Shown piece by piece: positions 43,481 to 51,753 of a stretch of DNA of 64,000 nt. Under the pieces are notes generated by a model, which searched no databases, was not told the origin of the DNA, and saw only the letters and a program-made list of their open reading frames with translations. The DNA is from Amycolatopsis sp. 195334CR (GTDB taxonomy: Bacteria; Actinomycetota; Actinomycetes; Mycobacteriales; Pseudonocardiaceae), in NCBI RefSeq assembly GCF_017309385.1, contig NZ_JAFJMJ010000001.1, positions 1,550,001 to 1,614,000 of the forward strand. The letters are read 5' to 3'. The position numbers and the translations under genes are program-made. Position 1 is the first letter of the stretch. Every line of letters begins with the position of its first letter.

Positions 43481-43522
43481 GCGGGACGCGCCGAGCGCTG
43501 GGGGTCACTCGGCGCATCCCGC
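43481..43522. terminator. Hairpin terminator
   Basis: 15-bp arms with one mismatch: GCGGGACGCGCCGAG (43481-43495) and CTCGGCGCATCCCGC (43508-43522). It ends the methyltransferase-like gene and, read from the other side, the small minus-strand frame at 43505-43663. Confidence 0.7.
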
Positions 43523-43663
43523 CGCTCGTGGTGGTTCGGTGGACCGGACGAATTCGACCTCTTCGGCCGCGTCCAGGTCATCGACGTCGAGCGGGCATCC
43601 GTCCGCGTTGAACAGTTCCGAACCGCCTGCCAGTACCACTTCGAGTGCTGTCACGCGGTCCAC
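43505..43663 (-). CDS. Small hypothetical acidic protein (52 aa)
   Basis: GTG-started frame with strong G/C third-position bias: VDRVTALEVVLAGGSELFN, DGCPLDVDDLDAAEEVEFV, ending in AAGCAE. No ribosome site is clear and no family is recognised. Its 3' end lies within the terminator hairpin. It may be a real small protein or the tail of a lost gene. Confidence 0.4.
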   Translation of the reverse strand: MDRVTALEVVLAGGSELFNADGCPLDVDDLDAAEEVEFVRSTEPPRAAGCAE

Positions 43664-43698
43664 GATGCATGAGCAGGACTAGTACTTCGGCTAGTTGA

Positions 43699-43977
43699 TC
43701 AGGCGGGGACGGCGGCGTCGAGGTCCTGGGCCAGCAGCTCGGACAGCTCGCGCAGCGTCTCCTCCGCGCCTTCGCCCTCCACCACCAGCACCACGTCCTC
43801 GCCACCGCCGACGCCAAGCGACATCACCGCGAGAATGCTGGCGGCGTCGACCAGTGCGTCTTCGGAGCGGCCGATCCGGACGGAGGCGGTCTGCTTCCCC
43901 GCGGCTTCGGCGAGCAGGCGGGCCGGGCGCGCGTGCAGGCCGACGGAGGACCCGATGGTGACTCGTGTGCTGAGCAC
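43699..43977 (-). CDS. ptsH: HPr family phosphocarrier protein
   Basis: 92 aa from GTG 43977, with AAAGGACGG upstream. The active-site motif GLHARPA places His15 at the canonical position; Ser47 in AASILAVMSLG matches the regulatory serine. It carries phosphate from enzyme I to sugar-specific PTS EII proteins in the cytosol. No other PTS gene is adjacent. The longer open frame to 44043 was rejected because HPr numbering fits the GTG. Confidence 0.93.
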   Translation of the reverse strand: MLSTRVTIGSSVGLHARPARLLAEAAGKQTASVRIGRSEDALVDAASILAVMSLGVGGGEDVVLVVEGEGAEETLRELSELLAQDLDAAVPA

Positions 43978-44078
43978 GCTTCCGTCCTTTCGATCAGGAA
44001 CCAGGTGCCTCCTCAGCGTAACGGCGGCCATGTTGGTTATCAAGCGTTTGGCGTTGGTTTATGTGCGTTGAGGTTGTT

Positions 44079-44804
44079 TCACGTCTGCTTCACCCGATCG
44101 AGTAGCTGTTCCCGCAGGTCCTGGACGCGCCGACGCTCGTCAGCCACCGCCGGCCCCGCTTCCGGATCGATTTTGTCCACTTCGGACAAGAACGCGACGG
44201 CTTCCTCGTCCGCGCCCAGCCGCACGGCCAGATCGGCGCGCAACACCAGCGCGCGGAACCGCAGCGCCGCAGGCACTTCCTCGTCGAGCGCCAGTGCGCG
44301 GTCGAGCACGCGCACGGCGGATTCCGGGTCGTCGTGCGAGTCGGCGAACATGGTCGCGGTCTCCAGCGTGCGGGCCAGTTTCGGCCCGCCGAGCGGCCCC
44401 TTGGCCAGCCCGTTGGTCTGCTCCGCGATCGGCTGGCCGATGCGGACGTAGTTGCCCGACGGGTCGATCACGATGAACTGGCGGTTGCCGGACCGCAGGT
44501 TCTTCACCGGGTTCACCCGCGGAAAGCCACGCGAAGGCAACTTGCCCAGCGCCGCCCGCAGCCCGCCGGTGAACCGCTCGTACAACACGTCCACGCGGTC
44601 GGTCACCACGTAGCAGGTGCTGAAGTTGTCTTGCGGCACCAAGCCCTTCAGCACGTAGAAGTGCAGGTCGATGCCTTCGAAGGCGAGCGCCGCGTACACG
44701 TTCGGCGCCTGCTGCCGGTAGGTGACCTCGAAGCCGAGCGAACCGTAGAAGTCCAGCGTTTCGTTGATGGAGGTGCAGGGCAGCAGCGGAATCATCTTCT
44801 CCAT
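44079..44804 (-). CDS. VOC-family protein with TPR-like C-terminal half
   Basis: 241 aa. Residues 1-130 form a glyoxalase/bleomycin-resistance fold (IPLLPCTSINETLDFYGSLGF, DLHFYVLKGL, RQFIVIDPSGNYVRIGQP). Residues ~140-241 are helical and TPR-like (ESAVRVLDRALALDEEVPAALRFRALV), an addition not usual in VOC proteins. It may bind a drug-like molecule. The promoter region upstream carries two copies of a palindromic operator. Confidence 0.88.
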   Translation of the reverse strand: MEKMIPLLPCTSINETLDFYGSLGFEVTYRQQAPNVYAALAFEGIDLHFYVLKGLVPQDNFSTCYVVTDRVDVLYERFTGGLRAALGKLPSRGFPRVNPVKNLRSGNRQFIVIDPSGNYVRIGQPIAEQTNGLAKGPLGGPKLARTLETATMFADSHDDPESAVRVLDRALALDEEVPAALRFRALVLRADLAVRLGADEEAVAFLSEVDKIDPEAGPAVADERRRVQDLREQLLDRVKQT

Positions 44805-44824
44805 GGGACTACCTCCGGGAGTTC

Positions 44825-44878
44825 ACTCAAATTTGAGTAGACGAGCGAGCCTAGCACGCGGCGTACTCAAACTGGAGT
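44825..44878. promoter_or_regulatory. Twin palindromic operators
   Basis: Perfect palindrome ACTCAAATTTGAGT (44825-44838) and a near copy ACTCAAACTGGAGT (44865-44878), exactly 40 bp apart (about four helical turns). They sit in the promoter of the VOC/TPR gene, so a dimeric repressor binding both on one helix face is likely; the regulator is not identified. Confidence 0.6.
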
Positions 44879-44881
44879 GCG

Positions 44882-45787
44882 TCAGGCCCGCGAACGCAGG
44901 CGGCGCAACATGCGCGCGTCCTCGAAGCCGACCGACCTGGCCGCGTGCTCGACGGTCATGCCCTGCCCGATCAGGTGCTCGGCGCGTTCGAGGCGCAGGA
45001 CCTGCTGGTACCGCAGCGGGGTCAAGCCGGTGACCCGGCCGAACAACCGGGTGACCGTGCGCTCGCTGCACCCGGCCGTCCGCGCGAGGTCGGCGAGGAG
45101 CAGGCGTTCGGCGAAGCGCTCGTCGATCAGGTCCTGGATGCGGTGCACCGCGTCGTTGAGGTGGTCCCGGTGCCGCATCATCGAGCTGGCCTGCGGTTCC
45201 TCGCCGTTGCGCCGGGCGTAGACGACCATCTCGCGGGCGATCCGCGCGGCGAAGCCGGGCCCGTGGCGCATCGCGATCAGGTGCAGGGAGAGGTCGATGC
45301 CGCTGGCGATCCCGGCCGAGGTGACCACCCGGCCGTCGGTCACGTAGAGCACGTCGCGCACCACGGTGGCCAGCGGGTAGCGGCGAGCCAGCTCGTCCTG
45401 GAGGCCGTGGTGGGTGGTGCAGCGGCGGCCGTCGAGCAACCCGGCCCGGCCGAGCGCGTCGGCCCCGGCGCAAACGCTGGCCACCAGGCCGCCGGCGCGG
45501 TGGTGCGCGCGGATCCAGGCCAGCGTTTCCGGCGCGATGGGCCCGTTGTGCCGCAGTTCCGGCGCGCGCCAGCCAGGGACGAACAGCAGGTCGTCCCTGG
45601 TCAGCGTCGGCCAGGCCACCTCGGCGCCGAGCGGAACCCCTTGTGCCGTCGGCACTTCCGGCCGTTCGGCGAGGTAACGCAGGCGGTAGCCCAGTCCGAG
45701 GTCCGCGGCGCTGGAGAACACCTGGGCCGGGCCGGCGAGGTCGAGCAGGTGCAGCTCCGGCACCAGCAGGAAGGCGACAGTGGTCAC
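44882..45787 (-). CDS. GlxA-type regulator (DJ-1/PfpI plus AraC)
   Basis: 301 aa from GTG 45787 (GTGA overlap with the isochorismatase gene). The N-terminal DJ-1/PfpI-like domain contains FLLVPELHLLDLAGPAQVF and the nucleophile-elbow Cys in VASVCAGA. The C-terminal AraC HTH includes LADLARTAGCSERTVTRLF and AARSVGFEDARMLRRL. The longer frame to 46033 runs through the isochorismatase gene and was rejected. It likely regulates its operon partner. Confidence 0.92.
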   Translation of the reverse strand: MTTVAFLLVPELHLLDLAGPAQVFSSAADLGLGYRLRYLAERPEVPTAQGVPLGAEVAWPTLTRDDLLFVPGWRAPELRHNGPIAPETLAWIRAHHRAGGLVASVCAGADALGRAGLLDGRRCTTHHGLQDELARRYPLATVVRDVLYVTDGRVVTSAGIASGIDLSLHLIAMRHGPGFAARIAREMVVYARRNGEEPQASSMMRHRDHLNDAVHRIQDLIDERFAERLLLADLARTAGCSERTVTRLFGRVTGLTPLRYQQVLRLERAEHLIGQGMTVEHAARSVGFEDARMLRRLRSRA

Positions 45788-46380
45788 GATCCGGTCAGCG
45801 TACCCGCCACCTCGTCGATGGTCCGGATGGTGGCGAACCGGCCGGCCAGTGCGTACTCGGTCCGCGCGATGACCTCCTCCACCCGGAGCGTGCGCGGGTC
45901 GGCGAGCACCTCGTCCGCGGTCCGGTCGACGGGCGCCGTCCAGTGCCCCAGCGGCGTGGTGGCCGTCGCCTCGGTGACGAAGGTGACGTCGTAGCCGAGA
46001 TCGGAGGCGACGCGCGCGGTGGTCTCGCAGCACTGTTCGGTGCGGATGCCGCAGACCACCACCTCGCGCACACCCCGCGCGGTCAGCGTCTGCTGGAGGT
46101 TGGTGGTGGTGAAGGCGTTGTGCGCGGTCTTGTGCAGCAGCGGCTCGCCGGGCTCCGGTTCGAGCCCGTCCATCAGCCGGACGAACCCGCTCGCCGGGTC
46201 GAAGACGTTCCCCGTGCCGGGCTCGTCGTGCAACACCCAGACCACCAGGTCGCCGTCGGCGCGGGCGGCGGTCACCAGCCGGTTGACCCGCTCGACGATG
46301 TCCGGGGCCGAGACGTGCCGCCAGTTGTCCCGCTGCCGGAACGATTCCTGGACGTCGATCACCAGAAGGGCTCTGTTCAT
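45784..46380 (-). CDS. Isochorismatase-family cysteine hydrolase
   Basis: 198 aa. Catalytic triad: Asp9 in LLVIDVQESF, Lys in LLHKTAHNAF and Cys in CGIRTEQCCE, preceded by the usual cis-peptide VVVCGI. It acts on isochorismate-like or nicotinamide-like amides; substrate unknown. It is first in a two-gene operon with the GlxA regulator, a frequent pairing. Divergent from a TetR gene. Confidence 0.92.
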   Translation of the reverse strand: MNRALLVIDVQESFRQRDNWRHVSAPDIVERVNRLVTAARADGDLVVWVLHDEPGTGNVFDPASGFVRLMDGLEPEPGEPLLHKTAHNAFTTTNLQQTLTARGVREVVVCGIRTEQCCETTARVASDLGYDVTFVTEATATTPLGHWTAPVDRTADEVLADPRTLRVEEVIARTEYALAGRFATIRTIDEVAGTLTGS

Positions 46381-46466
46381 GCCACCCAGCCTGACCGTCC
46401 CCCGGCTCCGGCGACAGGCCGGATCAGGCCTCGATGCGGACCGATCCGGTCACCGCACTGGCTTTT

Positions 46467-46484
46467 GTACCTACTGGTATGTAC
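46467..46484. promoter_or_regulatory. Candidate TetR autoregulatory operator
   Basis: GTACCTACTGGTATGTAC, with an inner TACC-TACT-GGTA inverted repeat, ends 10 nt before the TetR start codon. It overlaps the likely promoter; tri-nucleotide TAC/GTA half-sites of this kind are common TetR targets. Confidence 0.45.
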
Positions 46485-46494
46485 GGTTCAGCCC

Positions 46495-47052
46495 ATGGAC
46501 ACGCGCGACAGGTTGATCGAGAGCACGCGCGAGTTGCTCTGGACGCGCGGGTACGTCGGCACCAGCCCGAAGGCCATCCAGCAGCACGCGGGCGCCGGGC
46601 AGGGCAGCATGTACCACCACTTCGACGGCAAGCCCGAACTCGCGCTGGCCGCGATCGAACGCACGGCCGAAGACCTCCGGGCGAAGGCCGAAGCCGAACT
46701 TTCCGGGCCCGGCAAGGCATCTGAGCGCATCACCGCCTACGTGCGCCGCGAGCGCGACATGGTGCGCGGCTGCCCGATCGGCAGGCTCACCCAGGACCCG
46801 GAAGTGGTCGGCAGCCCCGAACTCCGCCGCCCGGTCGAGGAAACCTTCGACTGGCTGCGCAACCGGCTCGCCGAAGTGATCATCGAAGGCCAGGCCGACG
46901 GCGAGTTCACCGGACTGGACCCGCGTGACACCGCGGCCACCGTGGTCGCCACGCTGCAGGGCGGGTACGTGCTGGCGCTGGCTTCCGGCTCGCCGGAAGG
47001 GTTCGACCGCGCCGTCGACGGGGTGCTGAACCTGCTCGTCAGGCGGCCGTGA
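46495..47052 (+). CDS. TetR-family regulator
   Basis: 185 aa from ATG 46495 (an 850-bp upstream open extension is antisense to the isochorismatase gene). HTH: RLIESTRELLWTRGYVGTSPKAIQQHAGAG with recognition helix QGSMYHHFDGKPELALAA. The C-terminal domain has the RGCPIGRLTQDPEV motif of the LmrA/YxaF group. It overlaps the DUF4865 gene by 4 nt, so it likely regulates that gene. Confidence 0.93.
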   Translation: MDTRDRLIESTRELLWTRGYVGTSPKAIQQHAGAGQGSMYHHFDGKPELALAAIERTAEDLRAKAEAELSGPGKASERITAYVRRERDMVRGCPIGRLTQDPEVVGSPELRRPVEETFDWLRNRLAEVIIEGQADGEFTGLDPRDTAATVVATLQGGYVLALASGSPEGFDRAVDGVLNLLVRRP

Positions 47053-47594
47053 TGCAGGCGATGCAGTACGAGATCACCCTGCCCGCCGACTACGACATGG
47101 GCATCATCCGGCACCGCGTGGCGACCAGGGGCAGCGCGCTCGACGACTTCGCCGGCCTCGGGTTCAAGGCGTACTGCGTGCGCGAGCGCGAGGAGCACGG
47201 GGTCAACCAGTACGCGCCGTTCTACTGGTGGGATTCGGGCGAGGCGATGAACCGGTTCCTGTGGAGCGACGGCTTCCGCGGCCTCTGCGACAGCTTCGGC
47301 AGGCCGCCGATCTCGCACTGGCTCGGCGTCGAGGTGGTGCGCGGACCGGCGCGCACGGCCACCACCGCCGTCCGCACCTCGGAGTCCATTGTGGACGGCG
47401 AGGCGCCCGCCGACGCGGTGGCCCGCGCCCGCACGGACACCGTCGGCGACTCGGTGTACGCCACCGTGCTCGCCATCGACCTGCGTCGCTGGGAACTGAC
47501 GCGGTTCACCCTGCACGCCGGGGAAGTCCCGGCGCGGCAGGGCATCCACTACCGGGTGCTACACCTGTCCGATCCGGGTCAGCGTCGGGCGTAG
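47049..47594 (+). CDS. DUF4865 family protein
   Basis: 181 aa. It begins MQAMQYEITLPADYDMGII and has the family's NQYAPFYWWDSGEAMNRFLW block and IDLRRWELTRFTL near the end. DUF4865 proteins have no assigned reaction; they are small cytosolic proteins often beside TetR regulators, as here. GTG 47049 and ATG 47052 are adjacent possible starts. Its 3' end overlaps the convergent siderophore-binding gene by 36 nt. Confidence 0.88.
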   Translation: MMQAMQYEITLPADYDMGIIRHRVATRGSALDDFAGLGFKAYCVREREEHGVNQYAPFYWWDSGEAMNRFLWSDGFRGLCDSFGRPPISHWLGVEVVRGPARTATTAVRTSESIVDGEAPADAVARARTDTVGDSVYATVLAIDLRRWELTRFTLHAGEVPARQGIHYRVLHLSDPGQRRA

Positions 47595-48536
47595 CTGGTC
47601 GAGCAGCCACTTCACCCCGACCACGTTCGGCGCCTGCAGCATGTTCGCGGTCTCCGAGGTGACGCCCTGGTACCGGCCCTCGGTGACCACCTTCAGCCGT
47701 TGCACCAGCGAGTTGCCCTCGAAGGTGGTCTTGTCGGCCGGGCTGACGAAGGTCATGAACAACGCGTCGGCGGTGTCGAGCGTTTCCACCCGCTCGTAGG
47801 ACAGGCCGATGGTGCCGGGCGCGAGTTGCGCGCTGGTCTCGACGTTCGCGAGCGCGTCCGGGATCTTCATGCCCAGCGAGTTCATGAACCGCGTGGACTG
47901 GCTCTCCTTGCCGATCACCAGTGGCAGCACCTCACCCCTGGCCTGGCCGAACAGGTACGACTTCCCGGCCAGCCCCGGGAGTTCGGACTTGACCTTCGCG
48001 ACCTCGGCGGCCGCCGCGTCGACCAGGCGCTGCGCCCCGGCCTCGTCCCCGACGGCCCGGCCGATCCGCAGCGCGTCGTCCTGCATCGGCGCGCTGTACA
48101 ACGAAGTCTCGAAGGGCAGCGTCGGTGCGATCTGGCTCAGCTTCTCGTAGGTGGGCGCGTCGAGCGAGGGCATCGAGACGGCCAGGATCACGTCCGGCCG
48201 GTAGGCCGCCACCTTCTCGAAACTGGGGGCCAGCATGTCCAGCGCGAGCACGTCCGGGCCGAGCTGCGCGGTCAGGTACGGCGCCTGCGGCACGGCCGGG
48301 TCGTACCCCTTCACCGCGCCGACCACGTTGAGGCCCAGCCCGGTGGCCACGGCGACGTCGTTGTAGCCGAGCGCCACCACGCGCTGCGGCTTCTTGGTGA
48401 AGGTGGTCTCGCCGAACGCGTGTTTCATCGTCACCGAGAACGCCGCGTCCCCCTCGGCCGCGGGTTCCGGGTTCGAGGCACAGCCCGCGAGCGTCAGCAC
48501 GACCAGCGCCACCAGCGCGAATGATCTTTTGAGCAC
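47559..48536 (-). CDS. Iron-siderophore ABC transporter substrate-binding lipoprotein
   Basis: 325 aa. Lipoprotein signal with lipobox TLAGC (Cys19), then a FecB/FepB-type binding fold (RVVALGYNDVAVATGLGLNVVG, then FEKVAAYRPDVILAV). It captures ferric siderophores outside the membrane for an ABC importer whose permease and ATPase are not in the window. GTG 48536 lies only 3 nt from an IdeR/DmdR-type iron box, and no ribosome site is seen, so the transcript is probably leaderless or nearly so and iron-repressed. Confidence 0.92.
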   Translation of the reverse strand: MLKRSFALVALVVLTLAGCASNPEPAAEGDAAFSVTMKHAFGETTFTKKPQRVVALGYNDVAVATGLGLNVVGAVKGYDPAVPQAPYLTAQLGPDVLALDMLAPSFEKVAAYRPDVILAVSMPSLDAPTYEKLSQIAPTLPFETSLYSAPMQDDALRIGRAVGDEAGAQRLVDAAAAEVAKVKSELPGLAGKSYLFGQARGEVLPLVIGKESQSTRFMNSLGMKIPDALANVETSAQLAPGTIGLSYERVETLDTADALFMTFVSPADKTTFEGNSLVQRLKVVTEGRYQGVTSETANMLQAPNVVGVKWLLDQLRPTLTRIGQV

Positions 48537-48539
48537 GGG

Positions 48540-48558
48540 TTAGGCTAACCTTGCCTTA
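48540..48558 (-). promoter_or_regulatory. IdeR/DmdR-type iron box
   Basis: TAAGGCAAGGTTAGCCTAA on the minus strand matches 14 of 19 positions of the IdeR/DtxR consensus TTAGGTTAGGCTAACCTAA. It lies directly upstream of the siderophore-binding gene, in a 44-bp gap after the MocR gene. Confidence 0.65.
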
Positions 48559-48580
48559 CCGAGGGAGGCAAGGGGCGTGC

Positions 48581-49918
48581 TCACTCGATCCCGGCGTCCT
48601 CGGCGGTCCCGCGGGCGAGGCCGGCGAGTTGGTCGAGCGCCGTCCGCAGCTGGTCCACCGGCGGGCAGCTGAGAGCGAGCCGCACCGCGCTCGGCGCGTG
48701 CCCGGCGCCGATGGTGAACGCCGCCGCCGGGCTCACCGCGATGCCCCGCCGCGCGGCCGCGCCGACGAAGGTCTCCGCCCGCCACTGCTCCGGCAACTCC
48801 CACCAGCAGTGGTACGAACCCGGATCGGCGCGCACGGTGAACTCCTTGAGGCAGTCGGCCCGCAACTGCTGCCGAGCTCGCGCGTCCTCGCGCTTCGCCG
48901 CCTCGATCCGCGCGAGCGTGCCGTCGGCCAGGCAGCGCGTCGCGACCTCCATGGCGAACCGCAACGCGGTCCACCCGCCCGACCGCAACGCGGCGCCCAC
49001 CCGGTCGGCGAACCGCGCGGGCGGCACGAGGAACCCGAGGCTCGTGCCCGGGGCGAGGCGCTTCGACAGGCTGTCCACCAACATCACCTGCTCGGGCGCG
49101 AGCGCTCGCAGCGGTGGCAGGTCGGCGCGAAGGAAGCCGTTGACGCCGTCCTCGATCGCGGGCAGGTCGAGTTCGGTCAGTACCTCGATCAGCGCGCGTC
49201 GTCGTTCGGCGGACATCGTGATGCCGAGCGGGTTCTGCACGGCGGGTTGCACGTACACCGCGCGAAGCGGGCTGGTCCGGTGGGCCGCGCGCACGGCGTC
49301 GGGCACCATGCCGTCGGCGTCCACCTCGATCGGGACCAGCGTGATGCCGAGGCGGGCGGCGATCGCCTTCACCACCGGGTAGGTCAGTGCCTCGACGCCG
49401 ATGCGCTCGCCGACCCCGGCCAGCGCGGAGAAGGCGGCCGCGATCGCCTGCCTTCCGTTGCCCGCCAAGAGAATCTGCTCCGGTTCGGGTGCCCAGCCGC
49501 CGCGGGCGAGTGCCTTGGCCGAGGCTTCGCGCACGGCCGGCGTGCCCGCGGGGGTGGCCGGTTGCAGGCTCTGCCCGAGCGCGTCGGCGCGAACCAGGCC
49601 GCTGAGGCTCTTCGCCAGCAGGTCCGCCTGCCCGGGCAGCAGCGGGAAGTTCAGTTCGAGGTCGATCGGCGCGGTGGCGGGCTCGGCCAGCGCGGGCTCG
49701 GCGAGTGGCCGCGCGGCGCGGATGAACGTGCCGCGGCCGACCTCACCGACCGCCAGCCCGCGCCGGACCAGTTCGCCGTAGACGCGCGTCGCGGTCGAGG
49801 CAGCGATGCGGTGGTCGCGGGCGAACCGGCGTTGCGGCGGCAGGCGGTCGCCGGGGCGGAGCCTGCCCTCGTTGATGTCGGCGGCGAGGCGATCGGCGAT
49901 CAGTCGGAAGTCATCCAT
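48581..49918 (-). CDS. MocR-family regulator (GntR HTH plus aminotransferase fold)
   Basis: 445 aa. N-terminal GntR winged helix (LAADINEGRLRPGDRLPPQR, then STATRVYGELVRRGL) and a C-terminal fold-type I aminotransferase domain with QNPLG, IEDGVNG and the PLP lysine in VDSLSKRLAPG. MocR proteins bind PLP and regulate vitamin B6, GABA or amino-acid genes. The promoter region carries helically spaced ATTG repeats typical of MocR sites. It is divergent from the alpha/beta hydrolase at 50020. Confidence 0.92.
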   Translation of the reverse strand: MDDFRLIADRLAADINEGRLRPGDRLPPQRRFARDHRIAASTATRVYGELVRRGLAVGEVGRGTFIRAARPLAEPALAEPATAPIDLELNFPLLPGQADLLAKSLSGLVRADALGQSLQPATPAGTPAVREASAKALARGGWAPEPEQILLAGNGRQAIAAAFSALAGVGERIGVEALTYPVVKAIAARLGITLVPIEVDADGMVPDAVRAAHRTSPLRAVYVQPAVQNPLGITMSAERRRALIEVLTELDLPAIEDGVNGFLRADLPPLRALAPEQVMLVDSLSKRLAPGTSLGFLVPPARFADRVGAALRSGGWTALRFAMEVATRCLADGTLARIEAAKREDARARQQLRADCLKEFTVRADPGSYHCWWELPEQWRAETFVGAAARRGIAVSPAAAFTIGAGHAPSAVRLALSCPPVDQLRTALDQLAGLARGTAEDAGIE

Positions 49919-49920
49919 GC

Positions 49921-49991
49921 ATTGTCCCGAATTGCACCGAGATAATTGTTTTCATTGCCTCGACAATGTACCGCGAGCTAGCCTGCGATTG
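49921..49991. promoter_or_regulatory. MocR-type repeated operator
   Basis: ATTG occurs at 49921, 49931, 49945, 49954 and 49988, with inverted CAAT at 49964, within the 100-bp gap between the MocR gene and the divergent hydrolase. Several spacings are near one helical turn, as in known MocR direct-repeat operators. Confidence 0.45.
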
Positions 49992-50019
49992 TCAACTACA
50001 GCCGTGGAGAGCAGGGGAA

Positions 50020-50850
50020 ATGAGTAGAATTGACCTCGGTGCAATTTCGGTGGCGTACACCGATGAAGGCACCGGCGAGCCGTTGGTGCTGGTGCACGGA
50101 CACCCCTTCGACCGGTCCATGTGGGCGCCGCAGGTCGAGCGGTTCGCCGGGCCGGAGTGGCGGGTGATCGCGCCCGACCTGCGCGGGTACGGCGAGACGA
50201 CCGTGGTGCCGGGCAAGACGCACCTGGAGACGTTCGCCCGCGACCTCGGTGAACTGCTCGACCGGCTCGGCGTTGGCCGGATCGTGCTCGGCGGGCTGTC
50301 GATGGGCGGGCAGATCGTGATGGAGTTCCACCGGCTGTTCCCGTCGCGGGTGCGCGGGCTCGTGCTCGCCGACACCTCCCCGGTCGGAGAGACTTCCGCG
50401 GGCAAAAGACTGCGGAACTCGGTGGCGGACCGGTTGCTGCGCGAAGGTCTTGCCGGGTACGCCGAGGAGGTGCTGCCGAAGATGGTCGCGCCGCACAACC
50501 TCGAGGCGTTGCCCGAAGTCGGCAAGCACGTGCTCGGCATGATGCGCGGGGCACCGGCCGAGGGCGCGGCCGCCGCGTTGCGCGGGCGGGCGGAGCGGCT
50601 CGACTACGTGGAATCGCTGGGTTCGGTCGAGGTGCCCACGCTGATCGTGGTCGGCTCCGACGACGAATACACCCCGGTCGCCGACGCGGAACTGATGCAC
50701 CGGCGCATCCGCGGCTCGCGGCTGGTGGTGGTCGAGGGGGCAGCGCACATGCCCAACCTCGAACGGCGCGAGGAGTTCGACGGCGCGCTTGAGGCCTTTC
50801 TCTCTTCGGTCGCGGGCGGCCCGGACGGGGAAGTACGGTTCGGCTCGTGA
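50020..50850 (+). CDS. Alpha/beta hydrolase
   Basis: 276 aa from ATG 50020 (AGGGG just upstream; an earlier ATG 49966 adds an unlikely Cys/Trp-rich leader). Complete triad: oxyanion HGHPFDRSMW, nucleophile GGLSMGGQ, Asp in VGSDDEYTP and His in AAHMPNLE. It is of the haloperoxidase/esterase-like group; substrate unknown. It overlaps the SDR gene by 4 nt, forming a two-gene operon probably controlled by MocR. Confidence 0.9.
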   Translation: MSRIDLGAISVAYTDEGTGEPLVLVHGHPFDRSMWAPQVERFAGPEWRVIAPDLRGYGETTVVPGKTHLETFARDLGELLDRLGVGRIVLGGLSMGGQIVMEFHRLFPSRVRGLVLADTSPVGETSAGKRLRNSVADRLLREGLAGYAEEVLPKMVAPHNLEALPEVGKHVLGMMRGAPAEGAAAALRGRAERLDYVESLGSVEVPTLIVVGSDDEYTPVADAELMHRRIRGSRLVVVEGAAHMPNLERREEFDGALEAFLSSVAGGPDGEVRFGS

Positions 50851-51608
50851 GTACGCGACAGAAAACCGTCTTTGTCACCGGGGCCAGCGCGGGTTTCGGC
50901 GCCGCCATCGTCCGGCGGTTCGCCGCCGAGGGCGCACGCGTGGTCGCCACCGCCCGCCGGGCGGACAAGCTCGCCGAACTCGCCGCAGAACTCGGTGACT
51001 CGGTGCACCCGCTGGAACTCGACGTGCGCGACCGGGACGCGGTGTACGCCGCCTTCGCCGAGTTGCCATCGGCGTTCGCCGAGGTGGATGTGCTGGTCAA
51101 CAACGCGGGCCTGGCCAAGGGCCTGAACCCGGCGCAGAAGGCCGACCCGGACGACTGGCAGCAGATGATCGACACGAACTGCGCCGGTCTGGTGCACTGC
51201 TCGCGGGCCGCCCTGCCCGGCATGGTCGAACGCGGGCGGGGGCACGTGGTGAACCTGGGTTCGGTGGCGGGCACGTACCCGTACCCCGGCGGGAACGTGT
51301 ACGGGGCGACCAAGGCTTTTGTGCACCAGTTCAGCCTGAACCTGCGCAGTGATCTGCACGGCACGGGCGTGCGGGTCACCTCCATCGAGCCCGGCATGGT
51401 GGGCGGGACGGAGTTCTCGGTGGTGCGGTTCGAGGGGAACCAGGACCGCGCGGACCAGGTCTACTCGGGGATGCGGCCGCTGAGCGCGGAGGACATCGCC
51501 GAGTCGGTGCACTGGGTGACCTCGCAGCCGGCGCACGTGAACGTGAACGTGCTCGAGCTGATGCCGGTGGAGCAGAGCTTCTCGCCGTTCCAGGTGCACC
51601 GCTCTTAG
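50847..51608 (+). CDS. Short-chain dehydrogenase/reductase, YdfG-like
   Basis: 253 aa. Cofactor motif TGASAGFGA, then NNAG, catalytic Ser in NLGSVAG and YGATK (Tyr-x3-Lys). The C-terminus resembles the YdfG 3-hydroxy-acid dehydrogenase group (LDVRDRDAVYAAFAELP, VNVNVLELMPVEQS). NADP use is suggested by ARRADKL after strand 2. GTG start with GTGA overlap on the hydrolase gene. Confidence 0.93.
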   Translation: MSTRQKTVFVTGASAGFGAAIVRRFAAEGARVVATARRADKLAELAAELGDSVHPLELDVRDRDAVYAAFAELPSAFAEVDVLVNNAGLAKGLNPAQKADPDDWQQMIDTNCAGLVHCSRAALPGMVERGRGHVVNLGSVAGTYPYPGGNVYGATKAFVHQFSLNLRSDLHGTGVRVTSIEPGMVGGTEFSVVRFEGNQDRADQVYSGMRPLSAEDIAESVHWVTSQPAHVNVNVLELMPVEQSFSPFQVHRS

Positions 51609-51639
51609 TTCACCAGGTGGCTTGGGTCGCCGGAGAGAT

Positions 51640-51692
51640 GCAGTGAATGTGGCTTTCACTGCGGAATCGGCAGTGAAAGCCACATTCACTGC
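51640..51692. repeat. Long palindromic repeat (REP-like), family A
   Basis: Perfect 23-bp inverted repeat (51640-51662 / 51670-51692) around a 7-nt spacer. The core TGAAAGCCACATTCAC occurs again twice at 60669-60718. It lies just after the SDR gene and could also serve as its terminator. Confidence 0.85.
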
Positions 51693-51753
51693 ATGGCGGC
51701 GCGCCCGGGCGGACTGGTCGGCGGCTGCCCGGGTCCGCCCCCGATGACGGACC

